Shown here one piece after another: positions 47,096 through 55,371 of a DNA stretch of 55,371 bases. The DNA comes from Alphaproteobacteria bacterium (GTDB lineage Bacteria > Pseudomonadota > Alphaproteobacteria > TMED109). The notes beneath the pieces were generated by a model, which had not been told where the DNA came from, did no database searches, and saw nothing but the letters and a program-made list of their open reading frames with translations. Position numbers and translations under genes: made by a program. Positions within the stretch are counted from its first letter, which is position 1. Every line of letters starts with the position of its first letter. Location: assembly GCA_022819905.1 (NCBI GenBank), contig JAJEGJ010000059.1, positions 1 to 55,371 of the forward strand. The letters are read 5' to 3'.

Positions 47096-48756
47096 TTGCC
47101 CCCTTCCTGCAGCAGCCGCTTCGCGGCGGCGCGCGCCTCGTCGGTCAGTCCGCTGCCAGACATCATGCGGGCAATTTCCTCGACGCGGGCAGTCTCGTCG
47201 AGTTCGGAAGCCGACACTGCATCTCCGGACCGAAGGATCAGCCATTGGCGCCGGCCGCGCGCCGCCACCTGCGGCTGGTGGGTAACCGCGAACACCTGGT
47301 GGCGCCGGGCGAGGCGCGCCAGGCGCGCGCCCACTGCATCCGCCACCGCACCTCCAACCCCCGCATCGATTTCATCGAACACGAGCGTTGCCGGTTCGGT
47401 GACCCGTGCCAGGACGATGTGGACCGCCAGCAGGAACCTGGACAGTTCGCCGCCCGAAGCGATTCGCTCCAGGGGGCCGATGGCGGCCCCCTGCATGGTC
47501 GAGACGCCGAAACGCACCCGCTCTCCGCCCTGCGGTCCCCACTTGTCCCGCGGCAACTCTTCGAGCGCCGTCACGAACCGCGCCCGCCCCATGCGGAGCG
47601 CCGCGAGTTCGTCACCGATGCGCTCGTCAAGGAACGCTGCCGCTTTCCGGCGGCCAGCGCCCAGCACCTCGACCGCGGTCTCAAACGCCTGGCGAGCGGC
47701 ACCGGCCGCTTCCTCCAGTTCTTTCACACGGTGCTCGTCAGCGTCGGTCTTCGCCGCCTGTTCCCGCAGTTCCCCGAGAACCGTGCCCAGTTCATCCGGG
47801 GACACGCCATGGCGGCGAGCCGCGGACCGGAGCGCAAACAGCCGGGTCTCCACCTGTTCCAGTTCGTTCGGGTCCAACTCGAGGTCTGCACGCACCGCGT
47901 CGAGCAGGTTTCGGGCCTCCCCCAGCTCGACCAACGCACGGTGCAGCGTCGACTTGAGCTCTGCGAACGGGCCCGCAACTTCCGGAAGCCCGTCGAGGGC
48001 TGCCGCCGCGTCGTGCAGGGACGGCGCCGCAGTAGCCGGGGTCGACCCCTCGCCCATGATGGCGGCCAGTTGTTCGATCACCGCCAGGACCCGGCCGCTC
48101 TGCATCAGGAACGATCGGCGCTCCGCCAGCTGTTCGGCTTCGCCGGGCTCAGGCGCCAAAGCCTCCAGCTCTGTCAGCCGGGCCCGGATTTCCTCCTCGG
48201 CGGCACGGGTGCTTGCCAGTCCTTCGGCGGCCTCGCGATGGGCCGCCTCGGCTTCGCGCCAGGCCCGATGCCGCTTGCCGAGGTTCCGCAACTCTCGGGA
48301 CAGGCTTCCGAACGCATCCAGGAAACCCTGATGCCTAGTGGCATCAAGCAGTCCCCTCCGGTCGTGCTGGCCATGAATCTGCAGCAGGCGATGACCGAGT
48401 TGCTCGAGCAGGCGGACCGTCACCGGAACGTCATTGATGAAGGCCCCACCCCGACCGTTACGCGCCAGCACCCGGCGACACAGCAACGCGCCATCGCTCT
48501 GGATTCCGTGCTCGGACGCAAATGCCACTGCCGGATGGTCGGCAGCCACCTTGAACGACGCGGTGACGACTCCCTCGTCCGCTCCGACCCTCACCAGGCT
48601 GGCATCGGCCCGTCGACCCGTCGCCAGCGCGAGCGCTTCCATCAGCACCGACTTGCCCGCACCGGTTTCACCCGACAACACGCAAAAGCCCGGGCCGAAC
48701 GAAAAATCGAGAGCCTCGATCAGGACAACATTCCGAACCGAGAGGCTGATCAGCAC
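47092..48756 (-). CDS. recN: DNA repair protein RecN
   Basis: A 554-residue SMC-like ATPase for double-strand break repair. Walker A GETGAGKS lies at 29-36. A long coiled coil of Glu/Arg/Ala-rich heptads occupies about 150-370. The signature is ASGGELSRFLLAVHIVLA and Walker B is VFDEIDAGVGG. The GTG at 48756 gives the usual VLISLSVRNVVLIEAL start. Longer frames upstream would overlap bamD. It is between bamD and ligA, a common proteobacterial order. Confidence 0.95.
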   Translation of the reverse strand: MLISLSVRNVVLIEALDFSFGPGFCVLSGETGAGKSVLMEALALATGRRADASLVRVGADEGVVTASFKVAADHPAVAFASEHGIQSDGALLCRRVLARNGRGGAFINDVPVTVRLLEQLGHRLLQIHGQHDRRGLLDATRHQGFLDAFGSLSRELRNLGKRHRAWREAEAAHREAAEGLASTRAAEEEIRARLTELEALAPEPGEAEQLAERRSFLMQSGRVLAVIEQLAAIMGEGSTPATAAPSLHDAAAALDGLPEVAGPFAELKSTLHRALVELGEARNLLDAVRADLELDPNELEQVETRLFALRSAARRHGVSPDELGTVLGELREQAAKTDADEHRVKELEEAAGAARQAFETAVEVLGAGRRKAAAFLDERIGDELAALRMGRARFVTALEELPRDKWGPQGGERVRFGVSTMQGAAIGPLERIASGGELSRFLLAVHIVLARVTEPATLVFDEIDAGVGGAVADAVGARLARLARRHQVFAVTHQPQVAARGRRQWLILRSGDAVSASELDETARVEEIARMMSGSGLTDEARAAAKRLLQEGGK

Positions 48757-48772
48757 GAGATGCCCCGCCCGA

Positions 48773-49591
48773 TCAGAACAGTCCGAAGAACCAGGAGGAC
48801 CGCGGAATCTCCGGCCCATCTCCTTCAAGCAAGTCGTAGGCGTACGCGTACCAACGGTTATTCGGATAGTTGTGGCCGAGGACGGCCGCGTGCAGACGTG
48901 CTTCGCTCTCGAGGCCGAGGGCCAGGTTCAACTCGACCATCCGGGCGAGAGCCTCGGCGACATGCGTAGTCTCGGGATACGATCGGACGACCGTCGCGAA
49001 CCGGCGCAGCGCGGCAGGATATTGACGCAGTTGCAGATAGGTCCGGCCCACCTCCATCTCCTTGCCCCCAAGATGGTCGTAGACGAGATCGAGTTTCACC
49101 GCTGCGTCGCGCGCGTAGACGCTGCCGGGATAGCGGGCAACCACCCCTTCCAACGCTTCTCTGGCAAGCCGGGCTTGCGTCTGGTCGCGCCGGACATCCG
49201 GAATCTGCTCGTAGTGACACAGAGCGATCAGGTACCGGACATAGGGCACGTCAGAACTGCCCGGGTGCAGATCGATGAACCGCTCGGCCGCCGCGACCGC
49301 CAGGGTGTAGTCGTTCTTCAGGTAGTTGGCGTACGCGACCAGCAACTGTGCCCGCGTGGCCCATTCCGAATACGGATACTGGGCTTCGACCTGCTCGAAT
49401 TCCGTGACCGCGAGCACATAGTTGTCGTCAAGCAGCGCGCCGAGAGCGGTGTTGTAGATCTTCTCCACCGGGCGCTCGACGGCGGGCTGCGGGTCCTGAA
49501 ACACGGAGCATCCGACCAGCAGCACCACCAATGCGAACGATCCCGCGATTCGCGAGCGGGGCCAGAGGCGGTCGAGGGAGGAGACGGGCAT
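48773..49591 (-). CDS. bamD: Outer membrane assembly lipoprotein BamD
   Basis: A 272-residue lipoprotein of the BAM complex, which inserts beta-barrels in the outer membrane. The signal peptide ends in the lipobox LVGC with the lipidated Cys28. TPR-like helices follow: EKIYNTALGALLDDNYVLAVTEFEQVEAQYPYSEWATRAQLLVAYANYLKNDY marks the first repeats. The ATG at 49591 has no clear ribosome site. Starts further upstream add a proline-rich stretch that breaks the signal peptide. The gene shows that the organism has an outer membrane. Confidence 0.92.
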   Translation of the reverse strand: MPVSSLDRLWPRSRIAGSFALVVLLVGCSVFQDPQPAVERPVEKIYNTALGALLDDNYVLAVTEFEQVEAQYPYSEWATRAQLLVAYANYLKNDYTLAVAAAERFIDLHPGSSDVPYVRYLIALCHYEQIPDVRRDQTQARLAREALEGVVARYPGSVYARDAAVKLDLVYDHLGGKEMEVGRTYLQLRQYPAALRRFATVVRSYPETTHVAEALARMVELNLALGLESEARLHAAVLGHNYPNNRWYAYAYDLLEGDGPEIPRSSWFFGLF

Positions 49592-50018
49592 TGGGGGTGT
49601 ATACCACGCGAAATGGGTCGTGGGGCCCGGCGGGCCCGGCGCCGGCGCCACTGGCGCAGCGTGCCGGAAGACCGATCAAGAGCCTGAAGAAATTCGCAAG
49701 AATCTCGCACGTACCCAGGTTCGGTCGGGGCCGAACGGGGAGCGCCGACGGCCCGGCCTGAACGCCTTCCGCGCTCGCCTCCCGCCGACATTCGCGTGCC
49801 TCGAGACACGCCGGCACCGCGTCCCCCGGCGGGCAACCTGCACCGGCCGTTGGCGTTTCGTACGGCTGCACCCGGGCTGCCCCGGTCGGGTCCGTGCAAC
49901 CGGCGCACCGGCCATCGGGGCAATTCCTCGCGCCACGCGGCATGGTCCGCCTGGCAGTGATCCGGGCCCACGGAGGCCGTGTATCGTGGCTCCCCACCGG
50001 CGCACGAGTTCCAGTCCG
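49592..50018. other. Divergent intergenic region between bamD and the phosphatase gene
   Basis: The region of 427 bp should hold the promoters for bamD-recN-ligA and for the phosphatase. It is GC-rich without convincing boxes. I saw no RNA gene or conserved reading frame. Confidence 0.4.
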
Positions 50019-50807
50019 ATGGCTTCCTACGACGAATTCCTGAGCTTTGCGCACGAACTCGCCGATCTCGCCCGTACGGCGATCCAGCCACTGTTTCGGT
50101 CACGCGAGGCGATCGAAGTCAAGAGCGGGAAAGGAAGCCGGCTGCAGCTGGTGACCAAGGCAGACCGGGCGGCCGAAGCCAGGATGCGCGACGCGATCGG
50201 CCGCCGCTTCCCCCATCACGGTGTCGTGGGTGAAGAATACGGGTCCGAAAATACTGACGCCGAGCACACGTGGATTCTCGACCCAATCGACGGCACCAAG
50301 GCGTTTGTCGCCGGATTGCCGGTCTTCGGCACACTCGTCGGACTGCTGGAGCGAGGGCACCCGACGATCGGCGTCATCGATCAGGCGATCACGGGAGAAC
50401 GCATGTGGGGAGCGCCACAGGGAGCCTGGCTAAACGGCGAGCTGGTGACCACCTCCCGCCCGGCGGATCCGGAACGCATGATCGTCGCGATGACCGAGCC
50501 TGGCATGATTCGCTCTGCCGCTGCTCGTGCAGCCTTCCAGCGGCTGGCCGATGAGGCCCTGTTTGTGCGGTACGGCACGGATTGCTGGGGGTATGCGATG
50601 CTGGCGGCCGGCTACATCGACGTGGTCGTGGAATCCGATATCAAGCCCTGGGACGTGCTGCCGGGAATGGCGATCATTTCCGCAGCTGGTGGCATTGCCA
50701 GCGCCTGGGACGGATGCCAGCCCGGATCCAACGGAACCGTCCTCGCTGCCGGCGATCCGGACCTGCATGCGGCGCTCGTCGATCGCTTTCCAGACACAGA
50801 CGACTAG
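50019..50807 (+). CDS. Inositol monophosphatase family phosphatase (HisN-like)
   Basis: A 262-residue Mg-dependent phosphatase. Metal ligands are GEEYG (71-75) and DPIDGTKAF (88-96), and the C-terminal aspartate is in SDIKPWDV. Within the family, the sequence agrees best with histidinol-phosphate phosphatase HisN of alphaproteobacteria (KSGKGSRLQLVTKADRAAEARMRDAI, LPVFGTLVGLL, DCWGYAMLAAGYIDVVVE). This is inferred from resemblance. No other his gene is near. The ATG at 50019 starts the typical MASYDEFLSFA. CysQ-like 3'-nucleotidase activity is an alternative. Confidence 0.85.
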   Translation: MASYDEFLSFAHELADLARTAIQPLFRSREAIEVKSGKGSRLQLVTKADRAAEARMRDAIGRRFPHHGVVGEEYGSENTDAEHTWILDPIDGTKAFVAGLPVFGTLVGLLERGHPTIGVIDQAITGERMWGAPQGAWLNGELVTTSRPADPERMIVAMTEPGMIRSAAARAAFQRLADEALFVRYGTDCWGYAMLAAGYIDVVVESDIKPWDVLPGMAIISAAGGIASAWDGCQPGSNGTVLAAGDPDLHAALVDRFPDTDD

Positions 50808-51098
50808 CGGCCTTCCATCCTTGGTCGCAGCGGTCCGTCCCGGCCCGGCGGCGCAGACCGGCCGGGCCGCCGCACGTCTCCACGTCGCAGCACGCCCCCC
50901 AACAGCCCTGGTTCCGGACCGGCGAGGACTTGCACCACGTCCGTCGCTCTTCTACGAAACTGCAGTCAAGGGAGCGCATGCCCGAAACGTCGGGCGAGGG
51001 CACCCGGGGCGAGGGGCCGGTCGCAGGCCAGGCGCCGCTATCGGGCGGGGGCGCGGAGGTCCGACCCCGTCAAGGAGGCCAAGCTGTCGACTGTAATC

Positions 51099-52319
51099 GT
51101 GGCTAACGGAATACCGCCGGAGCGATCGACCCTCGGCCCGACCGACCTCGTCGATGAACTGGAGAACTTCGCCGAATTCGGAACACCGACCCAGGTCGAG
51201 ACGATGGACGGTGTGCGGTATTTCGTTAACGAGTTCTGGACCTCACGGCAACGCCAGGCGCATCGCATTCACGAAGTCTCGTACCGCGCCTGCTTCAAGC
51301 CGCAGCTCCCGGGGTTCTACATCCGGCGCCTGACGGCTAGGAACGACGTTGTCTACGACCCCTTCATGGGGAGGGGTACGACTCCGATCGAGGCGGCGCT
51401 GGCCGAACGGATTCCTTTCGGGAACGACACCAACCCACTGAGCAAGGCCTTTACCGAGCCCCGCATCAATCCGCCCACGCAATCCGAGGTCGTGACGCGT
51501 CTCCAGTCGATTCCCTGGGACAGTTTCACCCGCGTTGACCGCGGCGATCTGGAGGCCTTCTACCATCCAGAGACCCTTGCCCGGATCGAAGGGCTTCGAC
51601 GATGGATCCTGGACCGCCGGGACGCCGGATGCCTGGACCGGGTGGACAAGTGGATCCGGATGATTGCGATCAGCCGGCTGACCGGGCATTCGTCGGGGTT
51701 CTTCTCGGTGTACACCATGCCGCCCAACCAGGCGGTGTCACTGGAACGGCAGCGGATCATCAACCGGCGTCGCAATCAGGTGCCGCCCCGCCGAGATGTT
51801 CCAGCGATCATCGAACGAAAGTCGCGGTCCCTGCTGTCATCGCGCGGGCTGCCGGCGGCCAGGCGCCGCCTGCTGTTGACCGAACAATCGAACGAAACAT
51901 TCCAAATCCCGTCCGGGGCGGTCGCCTTGACCGTGACCTCGCCCCCGTTCCTCGACGTGGTCGACTACGTAACCGACAACTGGCTTCGCTGCTGGTTCCT
52001 GGGAATCGACCCCCACGACGTCAGGCTCTCTCTGCTCCGGAATGTCGACGACTGGCAGCGGTTCGTCCGGTCCACGCTCACGGAGCTGGCCCGGGTCACG
52101 AGGTGGGGCGGTCACATCGCCTTTGAGGTGGGCGAGGTCCGCAACGGAACCATCCGTCTGGAAACCCATGTTGTGGCCGCCGCCGAGGGATTGCCGCTGG
52201 AAGTCCTCGGCGTGATGATCAACCAGCAGGAATTCACCAAGACCTCCAACTGCTGGGGGGTTGCGAACAACCGGCGTGGAACAAACAGCAACCGTATTGT
52301 TGTGATGCGAAAGGTCTGA
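51099..52319 (+). CDS. DNA methyltransferase-like protein (N4-cytosine/N6-adenine type)
   Basis: A 406-residue protein with the SAM-binding motif I DPFMGRGTTPIEAA (87-100) and the catalytic motif IV TSPPFLDVVDY (280-290, usually TSPPY). Motif I comes first and about 185 residues separate it from IV, an alpha-type order in which the middle would be the target-recognition part. A basic patch (INRRRNQVPPRRD, 221-233) may contact DNA. There is no restriction partner, so it is a solitary enzyme. The GTG at 51099 is 20 nt past AAGGAGG (51072-51078). An in-frame CTG at 51084 lies at the ideal distance. It sits alone between a phosphatase and the gcv riboswitch. Confidence 0.8.
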   Translation: MANGIPPERSTLGPTDLVDELENFAEFGTPTQVETMDGVRYFVNEFWTSRQRQAHRIHEVSYRACFKPQLPGFYIRRLTARNDVVYDPFMGRGTTPIEAALAERIPFGNDTNPLSKAFTEPRINPPTQSEVVTRLQSIPWDSFTRVDRGDLEAFYHPETLARIEGLRRWILDRRDAGCLDRVDKWIRMIAISRLTGHSSGFFSVYTMPPNQAVSLERQRIINRRRNQVPPRRDVPAIIERKSRSLLSSRGLPAARRRLLLTEQSNETFQIPSGAVALTVTSPPFLDVVDYVTDNWLRCWFLGIDPHDVRLSLLRNVDDWQRFVRSTLTELARVTRWGGHIAFEVGEVRNGTIRLETHVVAAAEGLPLEVLGVMINQQEFTKTSNCWGVANNRRGTNSNRIVVMRKV

Positions 52320-52336
52320 TGCCGCGTAACGCGATA

Positions 52337-52364
52337 TTGACCTGTCGGATCAATACTCTACGCT
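52337..52364 (+). promoter_or_regulatory. Putative promoter of the gcv operon
   Basis: TTGACC (52337-52342) and TACGCT (52359-52364) are 16 nt apart. A start about 7 nt further would place the glycine riboswitch at the very beginning of the transcript. Confidence 0.4.
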
Positions 52365-52378
52365 TCGGCTGTCCGCCC

Positions 52379-52567
52379 GCGGGAGAGTTCGGCGCACGTC
52401 GCCGACGCCGAAGGAGCAACGGGGCCTCGGAACCTCTCAGGCGCCAGGGACCGCGGGATTGGAGCACCTCTGGAGAGCGGCGGAGGCCACTCCGCCCACC
52501 GAAGGGGTAAACCCGTCATCCGTTCCGGGAGCCGGGCGAATCTCTCAGGTTCCATGACAGAGGAGGC
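52379..52567 (+). promoter_or_regulatory. Tandem glycine riboswitch upstream of gcvT
   Basis: Two aptamers follow each other. The first has GGGAGAGTTCGGC, CGCCGAAGGAGCAAC and CTCTCAGGC. The second has CTCTGGAGAG, CACCGAAGGGGTAAACCCG and AATCTCTCAGGTTCCATGA. The order, spacing and linker match the known tandem gcvT-type element. Glycine binding turns the cleavage system on. It ends about 30 nt before the gcvT start, so the expression platform is short and probably acts on translation or attenuation near the start. Confidence 0.95.
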
Positions 52568-52596
52568 CTTGCCCGGCGCGGGTTCGTCCGTGCCGG

Positions 52597-53727
52597 ATGG
52601 AGGCTCTCCTGCCAGGATCTCCAGAAGGAACGCCCCGCCGCACACCGCTCCATGACCTGCACGTGGCTCGTGGGGCCAAGCTGGTCCCGTTTGCCGGCTG
52701 GGAACTCCCCGTGCAGTACGAGGGCATCCTCGCCGAACACCGCTGGACCCGCGAATCGGCCTCCCTCTTCGACGTGTCCCACATGGGCCAGGTTGAAGTG
52801 TCCGGCGACGATGCGCTCGCCGGGCTCGAATCCCTGATCCCGGCCAGCCTGCAATCTCTCGCCCCCGGTCGCACCCGATACGCCGTCGTCACCAACGACG
52901 ACGGCGGCATCGTGGACGACTTGCTCCTCACCCGCCGAGACGACGACGTCTTCCTGGTCATCAATGCCGCCAGGATTGACGCGGATCTGACGTGGTTCCG
53001 GGCACGCTTGCCCGCACTCACGTTCAATCACCGGCAGGAGCGGGCGCTTCTCGCGCTCCAGGGACCGAAGGCGGCCGACGCCTTGTCCCGCCTGACTCCG
53101 GCCGCACTCGAACTGGCGCCGTTCGCCTACGGGGAGTTCGAGCTCCTCGGCGTGCCCTGCTCGTTCAGCCGCAGCGGATATACCGGCGAGGACGGTTTTG
53201 AGATCGGCTGCGACGGGGCCGACGCCGTATCGGTCGCCGAGGCGCTGCTTGCCCGTCCGGAGGTGCGGCCAGCCGGCCTCGGCGCGCGCGACAGTCTTCG
53301 CCTCGAGGCCGGTCTGTGTCTCTACGGGAGCGACATCAACGCCGACACCAGCCCCGTCGAAGCGGGATTGGCGTGGACGTTCGGCGCGCGACGACGGGGC
53401 GCCCTCGCGGTGCCCGGCGGTGCGCGCATCGAGCGCGAACTGGCGAACGGCCCTGCCCGACGACGCGTGGGAATCCTGCCAGAGGGCCGCGGCGTGATCC
53501 GCGGCGGCGCCGCGGTCCGGGACGCATCCGGACACGAGATCGGCGAGGTCACCAGCGGGACCTTCGCACCGTCGCTCGGTGTTCCCGTCGCGATGGGATA
53601 CGTCGCCACCGAGTATTCCGAACCCGGCGCCGTGCTCCAGGTTGAGCTCCGGGGACGGAAGGTGCCGGCCAAGGTGACCCCACTTCCGTTCGTGCCCCCT
53701 CGCCGTCACCAAACCCGGCCCAACTGA
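52597..53727 (+). CDS. gcvT: Glycine cleavage system T protein (aminomethyltransferase)
   Basis: A 376-residue tetrahydrofolate-dependent enzyme that releases ammonia from the H-protein-bound aminomethyl group and forms 5,10-methylene-THF. [28 protein letters not shown] opens the conserved part at about residue 16. Asp-rich [14 protein letters not shown] holds the catalytic aspartate, and [14 protein letters not shown] and [22 protein letters not shown] are typical. The ATG at 52597 gives 14 extra residues before the conserved start. No closer start codon is available. gcvH follows after 10 nt. Confidence 0.95.
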   Translation: MEALLPGSPEGTPRRTPLHDLHVARGAKLVPFAGWELPVQYEGILAEHRWTRESASLFDVSHMGQVEVSGDDALAGLESLIPASLQSLAPGRTRYAVVTNDDGGIVDDLLLTRRDDDVFLVINAARIDADLTWFRARLPALTFNHRQERALLALQGPKAADALSRLTPAALELAPFAYGEFELLGVPCSFSRSGYTGEDGFEIGCDGADAVSVAEALLARPEVRPAGLGARDSLRLEAGLCLYGSDINADTSPVEAGLAWTFGARRRGALAVPGGARIERELANGPARRRVGILPEGRGVIRGGAAVRDASGHEIGEVTSGTFAPSLGVPVAMGYVATEYSEPGAVLQVELRGRKVPAKVTPLPFVPPRRHQTRPN

Positions 53728-53737
53728 GGACATGCGT

Positions 53738-54112
53738 ATGCCAAACCTTCGCTACACCAAGGACCATGAATGGGTCACCGTGGACGGCGATATCGCCACC
53801 GTCGGAATCACCGAATACGCGCAGGACCAGCTGGGTGACATCGTATTCGTCGAACTGCCCGAGGTCGGCCGGACCGTTGCCGCCGGCGAGGAAGTTGCGG
53901 TCGTCGAATCGGTCAAGGCCGCATCCGAAGTCTATGCGCCGGTGGCGGGGCAGGTCGCGGAGACCAACCCGGTCCTGAGCGACGCGCCCGAGACCGTCAA
54001 CGCAGATGCCACCGGCGACGGCTGGTTCCTCCGGATCCGGATGGCCGACCCGGGAGAGTTTGACCAGCTTCTGGATGAAGCGGCCTATGCAGCTCTGACC
54101 GGCGAGGCCTGA
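53738..54112 (+). CDS. gcvH: Glycine cleavage system H protein
   Basis: A 124-residue lipoyl carrier. The lipoylated Lys60 lies in [14 protein letters not shown]. The N-terminus [11 protein letters not shown] is standard. The ATG at 53738 is preferred to one two codons earlier (53732) because AGGA is 7 nt upstream and the family start fits. It shuttles the aminomethyl group between the P and T proteins. gcvPA follows after 4 nt. Confidence 0.96.
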   Translation: MPNLRYTKDHEWVTVDGDIATVGITEYAQDQLGDIVFVELPEVGRTVAAGEEVAVVESVKAASEVYAPVAGQVAETNPVLSDAPETVNADATGDGWFLRIRMADPGEFDQLLDEAAYAALTGEA

Positions 54113-54116
54113 TCCC

Positions 54117-55371
54117 ATGCGTTGGCTTCCGAACACCGAAGCGGATCGCCGCGCCATGCTGGACCGAATCGGGGTGCCGGCGATCAACGACCTTTTTTCG
54201 GACGTGCCGTCCGACGTCCTCGACCCGGCGCTGGACCTGCCTCCGGCGGCCAGCGAGATCGAGATCGAACGGGTGTTCGAGAAGCTGAGCAGCCGAAACC
54301 GCGCCGCCGGCGACGGGCCGTTCTTCCTCGGCGCCGGCGCGTACCGCCACTACATCCCGGCCAGCGTCGACGCGCTGATCCAGCGCGGGGAATTCCTCAC
54401 CTCCTACACGCCCTATCAGCCGGAGATCAGCCAGGGAACCCTTCAGACCCTGTTCGAGTTCCAGACACAAGTCGCCCTGCTGACCGGGTGCGAGGTTGCC
54501 AACGCCTCGATGTACGACGGCTCGACGGCGTGCGTGGAGGCCACCCTGATGGCCGCCCGCATCACCCGACGCAGCCGGATCGCGGTGGCCGACCGCCTAC
54601 ACCCGCACTGGCATGAGACCCTGGCCACGTACTTCCACTTCGCAGGCCTGGAATTGGTTCCGCTGTCGGGCGCCGAGCCTGGACAATGGCTGCCGGCAAG
54701 TCCTGATGCACTTCCCGATGACTGTGCGGCCGTGCTGGTCCAGTACCCGGACGTCTTCGGCGCCGTGGGCGATCTGCGCCCCTGGGCAGAGGCGGCGCAT
54801 GCCGCCGGCGCCCTGCTGATCGTGGCAGTCCCCGAAACCGTCGCGCTGGGTGCGCTCCGTTCGCCCGGCGAAGACGGCGCGGACATTGTGGTTGCCGAAG
54901 GACAGTCGCTCGGCGTGGGCCTGGCGTTCGGCGGACCGTACGTCGGCTTGTTCGCTACCCGGGACAAGTACGTGCGGAACATGCCGGGGCGGCTCGCCGG
55001 CGAAACGGTGGACACCGAGGGCGAACGCTCCTTTGTATTGACCCTCGCTGCGCGCGAGCAGCACATCCGACGTGGCCGTGCCACCAGCAACATCTGTACC
55101 AACAGCGGGCTGTGTGCGCTCGCTTTTTCCGTCCATCTCTCGCTCCTCGGCGAGACCGGTCTGGCGCGCCTCGCCCGCCTGAACCACGAGGCTGCCGTCC
55201 GGACGGCAGAGCGCATTGACGCGGTCGAGGGTGTCAGCGTTGCCAACAGCACGTTCTTCAATGAATTCCTGGCTGCTCTCGATCGTCCTGCCGAGGACGT
55301 GGCCACGGCGATGCAGCAGGAGCACGGCGTGCTCGCCGGCGTACCCGTCTCTCGCCTCTACCCGGACCGCG
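54117..55371 (+). CDS. gcvPA: Glycine dehydrogenase (decarboxylating) subunit 1, 3' end cut by window edge
   Basis: The frame from the ATG at 54117 stays open for 418 codons to the window's end. It begins MRWLPNTEADRRAMLDRIG, then shows FLGAGAYRHYIPASV, SYTPYQPEISQGTLQTLFEFQ and ASMYDGSTACVEA, characteristic of the split alpha subunit of glycine decarboxylase. The PLP lysine lies on subunit 2 (GcvPB), expected just beyond the edge. This split form of the P protein is common in some bacterial groups, whereas E. coli has one long chain. ATPYQP-type start and 4-nt spacing to gcvH indicate one operon. Confidence 0.95.
   Translation, partial: MRWLPNTEADRRAMLDRIGVPAINDLFSDVPSDVLDPALDLPPAASEIEIERVFEKLSSRNRAAGDGPFFLGAGAYRHYIPASVDALIQRGEFLTSYTPYQPEISQGTLQTLFEFQTQVALLTGCEVANASMYDGSTACVEATLMAARITRRSRIAVADRLHPHWHETLATYFHFAGLELVPLSGAEPGQWLPASPDALPDDCAAVLVQYPDVFGAVGDLRPWAEAAHAAGALLIVAVPETVALGALRSPGEDGADIVVAEGQSLGVGLAFGGPYVGLFATRDKYVRNMPGRLAGETVDTEGERSFVLTLAAREQHIRRGRATSNICTNSGLCALAFSVHLSLLGETGLARLARLNHEAAVRTAERIDAVEGVSVANSTFFNEFLAALDRPAEDVATAMQQEHGVLAGVPVSRLYPDR

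Noticed and set aside
47096-47245. N-terminal extension of ligA into recN
   Set aside because: The added residues are Arg-rich and unrelated to LigA. The GTGA overlap start gives the conserved N-terminus.

Overview
The window is GC-rich, densely coding DNA from a Gram-negative bacterium, most likely an alphaproteobacterium. This rests on gene order and family traits, because no rRNA or tRNA gene is visible. The traits are a groESL operon with both a heat-shock-type (sigma-32-like) promoter and a CIRCE operator, an rpiB-glyA-nrdR-ribD-ribE-ribB-ribH-nusB-thiL-hppA run, a RibB with a degenerate RibA-like tail, a K+-independent-type proton pyrophosphatase, and many GTGA/ATGA/TTGA gene overlaps. 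Two genes run off the edges: an RraA-family gene at the left and gcvPA at the right.

Layout. 1-8 kb: RraA-like protein, hfq-hflX, groES-groEL, a beta-hydroxyacid dehydrogenase, mazG, a HAD hydrolase and a lipocalin-like protein. 8-12.3 kb: an RsbW-like anti-sigma factor and STAS protein with a striking operator-like promoter, then an N-formylglutamate amidohydrolase relative, a DsbA-like thioredoxin, an unknown secreted protein and a 2-keto-4-pentenoate hydratase relative. 12.5-18 kb: thiC under a TPP riboswitch, a DUF3108 protein, a quinone oxidoreductase and an epimerase. 17.9-27.2 kb: the one-carbon/riboflavin/thiamine operon followed by hppA. 27.7-35.7 kb: a LysR regulator, a CBS-domain protein, a decayed cystathionine beta-synthase next to an intact cystathionine gamma-lyase/synthase, sixA, two periplasmic c-type cytochromes, an acyl-CoA ligase and ispH. 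36-45 kb: an ABC importer of carbohydrate type with three tandem Tat-exported binding-protein paralogues, two permeases and one ATPase, then a D-2-hydroxyacid dehydrogenase. 45-49.6 kb: bamD-recN-ligA on the minus strand. 50-55.4 kb: an inositol-monophosphatase-family phosphatase, a DNA methyltransferase-like gene, and a tandem glycine riboswitch ahead of gcvT-gcvH-gcvPA.

How the genes work together. glyA, the glycine riboswitch and the gcv genes form the two sides of glycine/one-carbon balance. thiC (TPP-controlled) and thiL are the beginning and end of thiamine diphosphate synthesis. ribD, ribE, ribB and ribH give riboflavin, except for the GTP cyclohydrolase II step, which the degenerate RibB tail probably cannot do. 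Most of the window is core metabolism. The unusual parts are the cbs remnant, the triplicated binding proteins with a duplicated promoter leader, the inverted repeat around the anti-sigma promoter and the methyltransferase. I found no CRISPR array, insertion sequence, prophage or clearly new multi-gene system.
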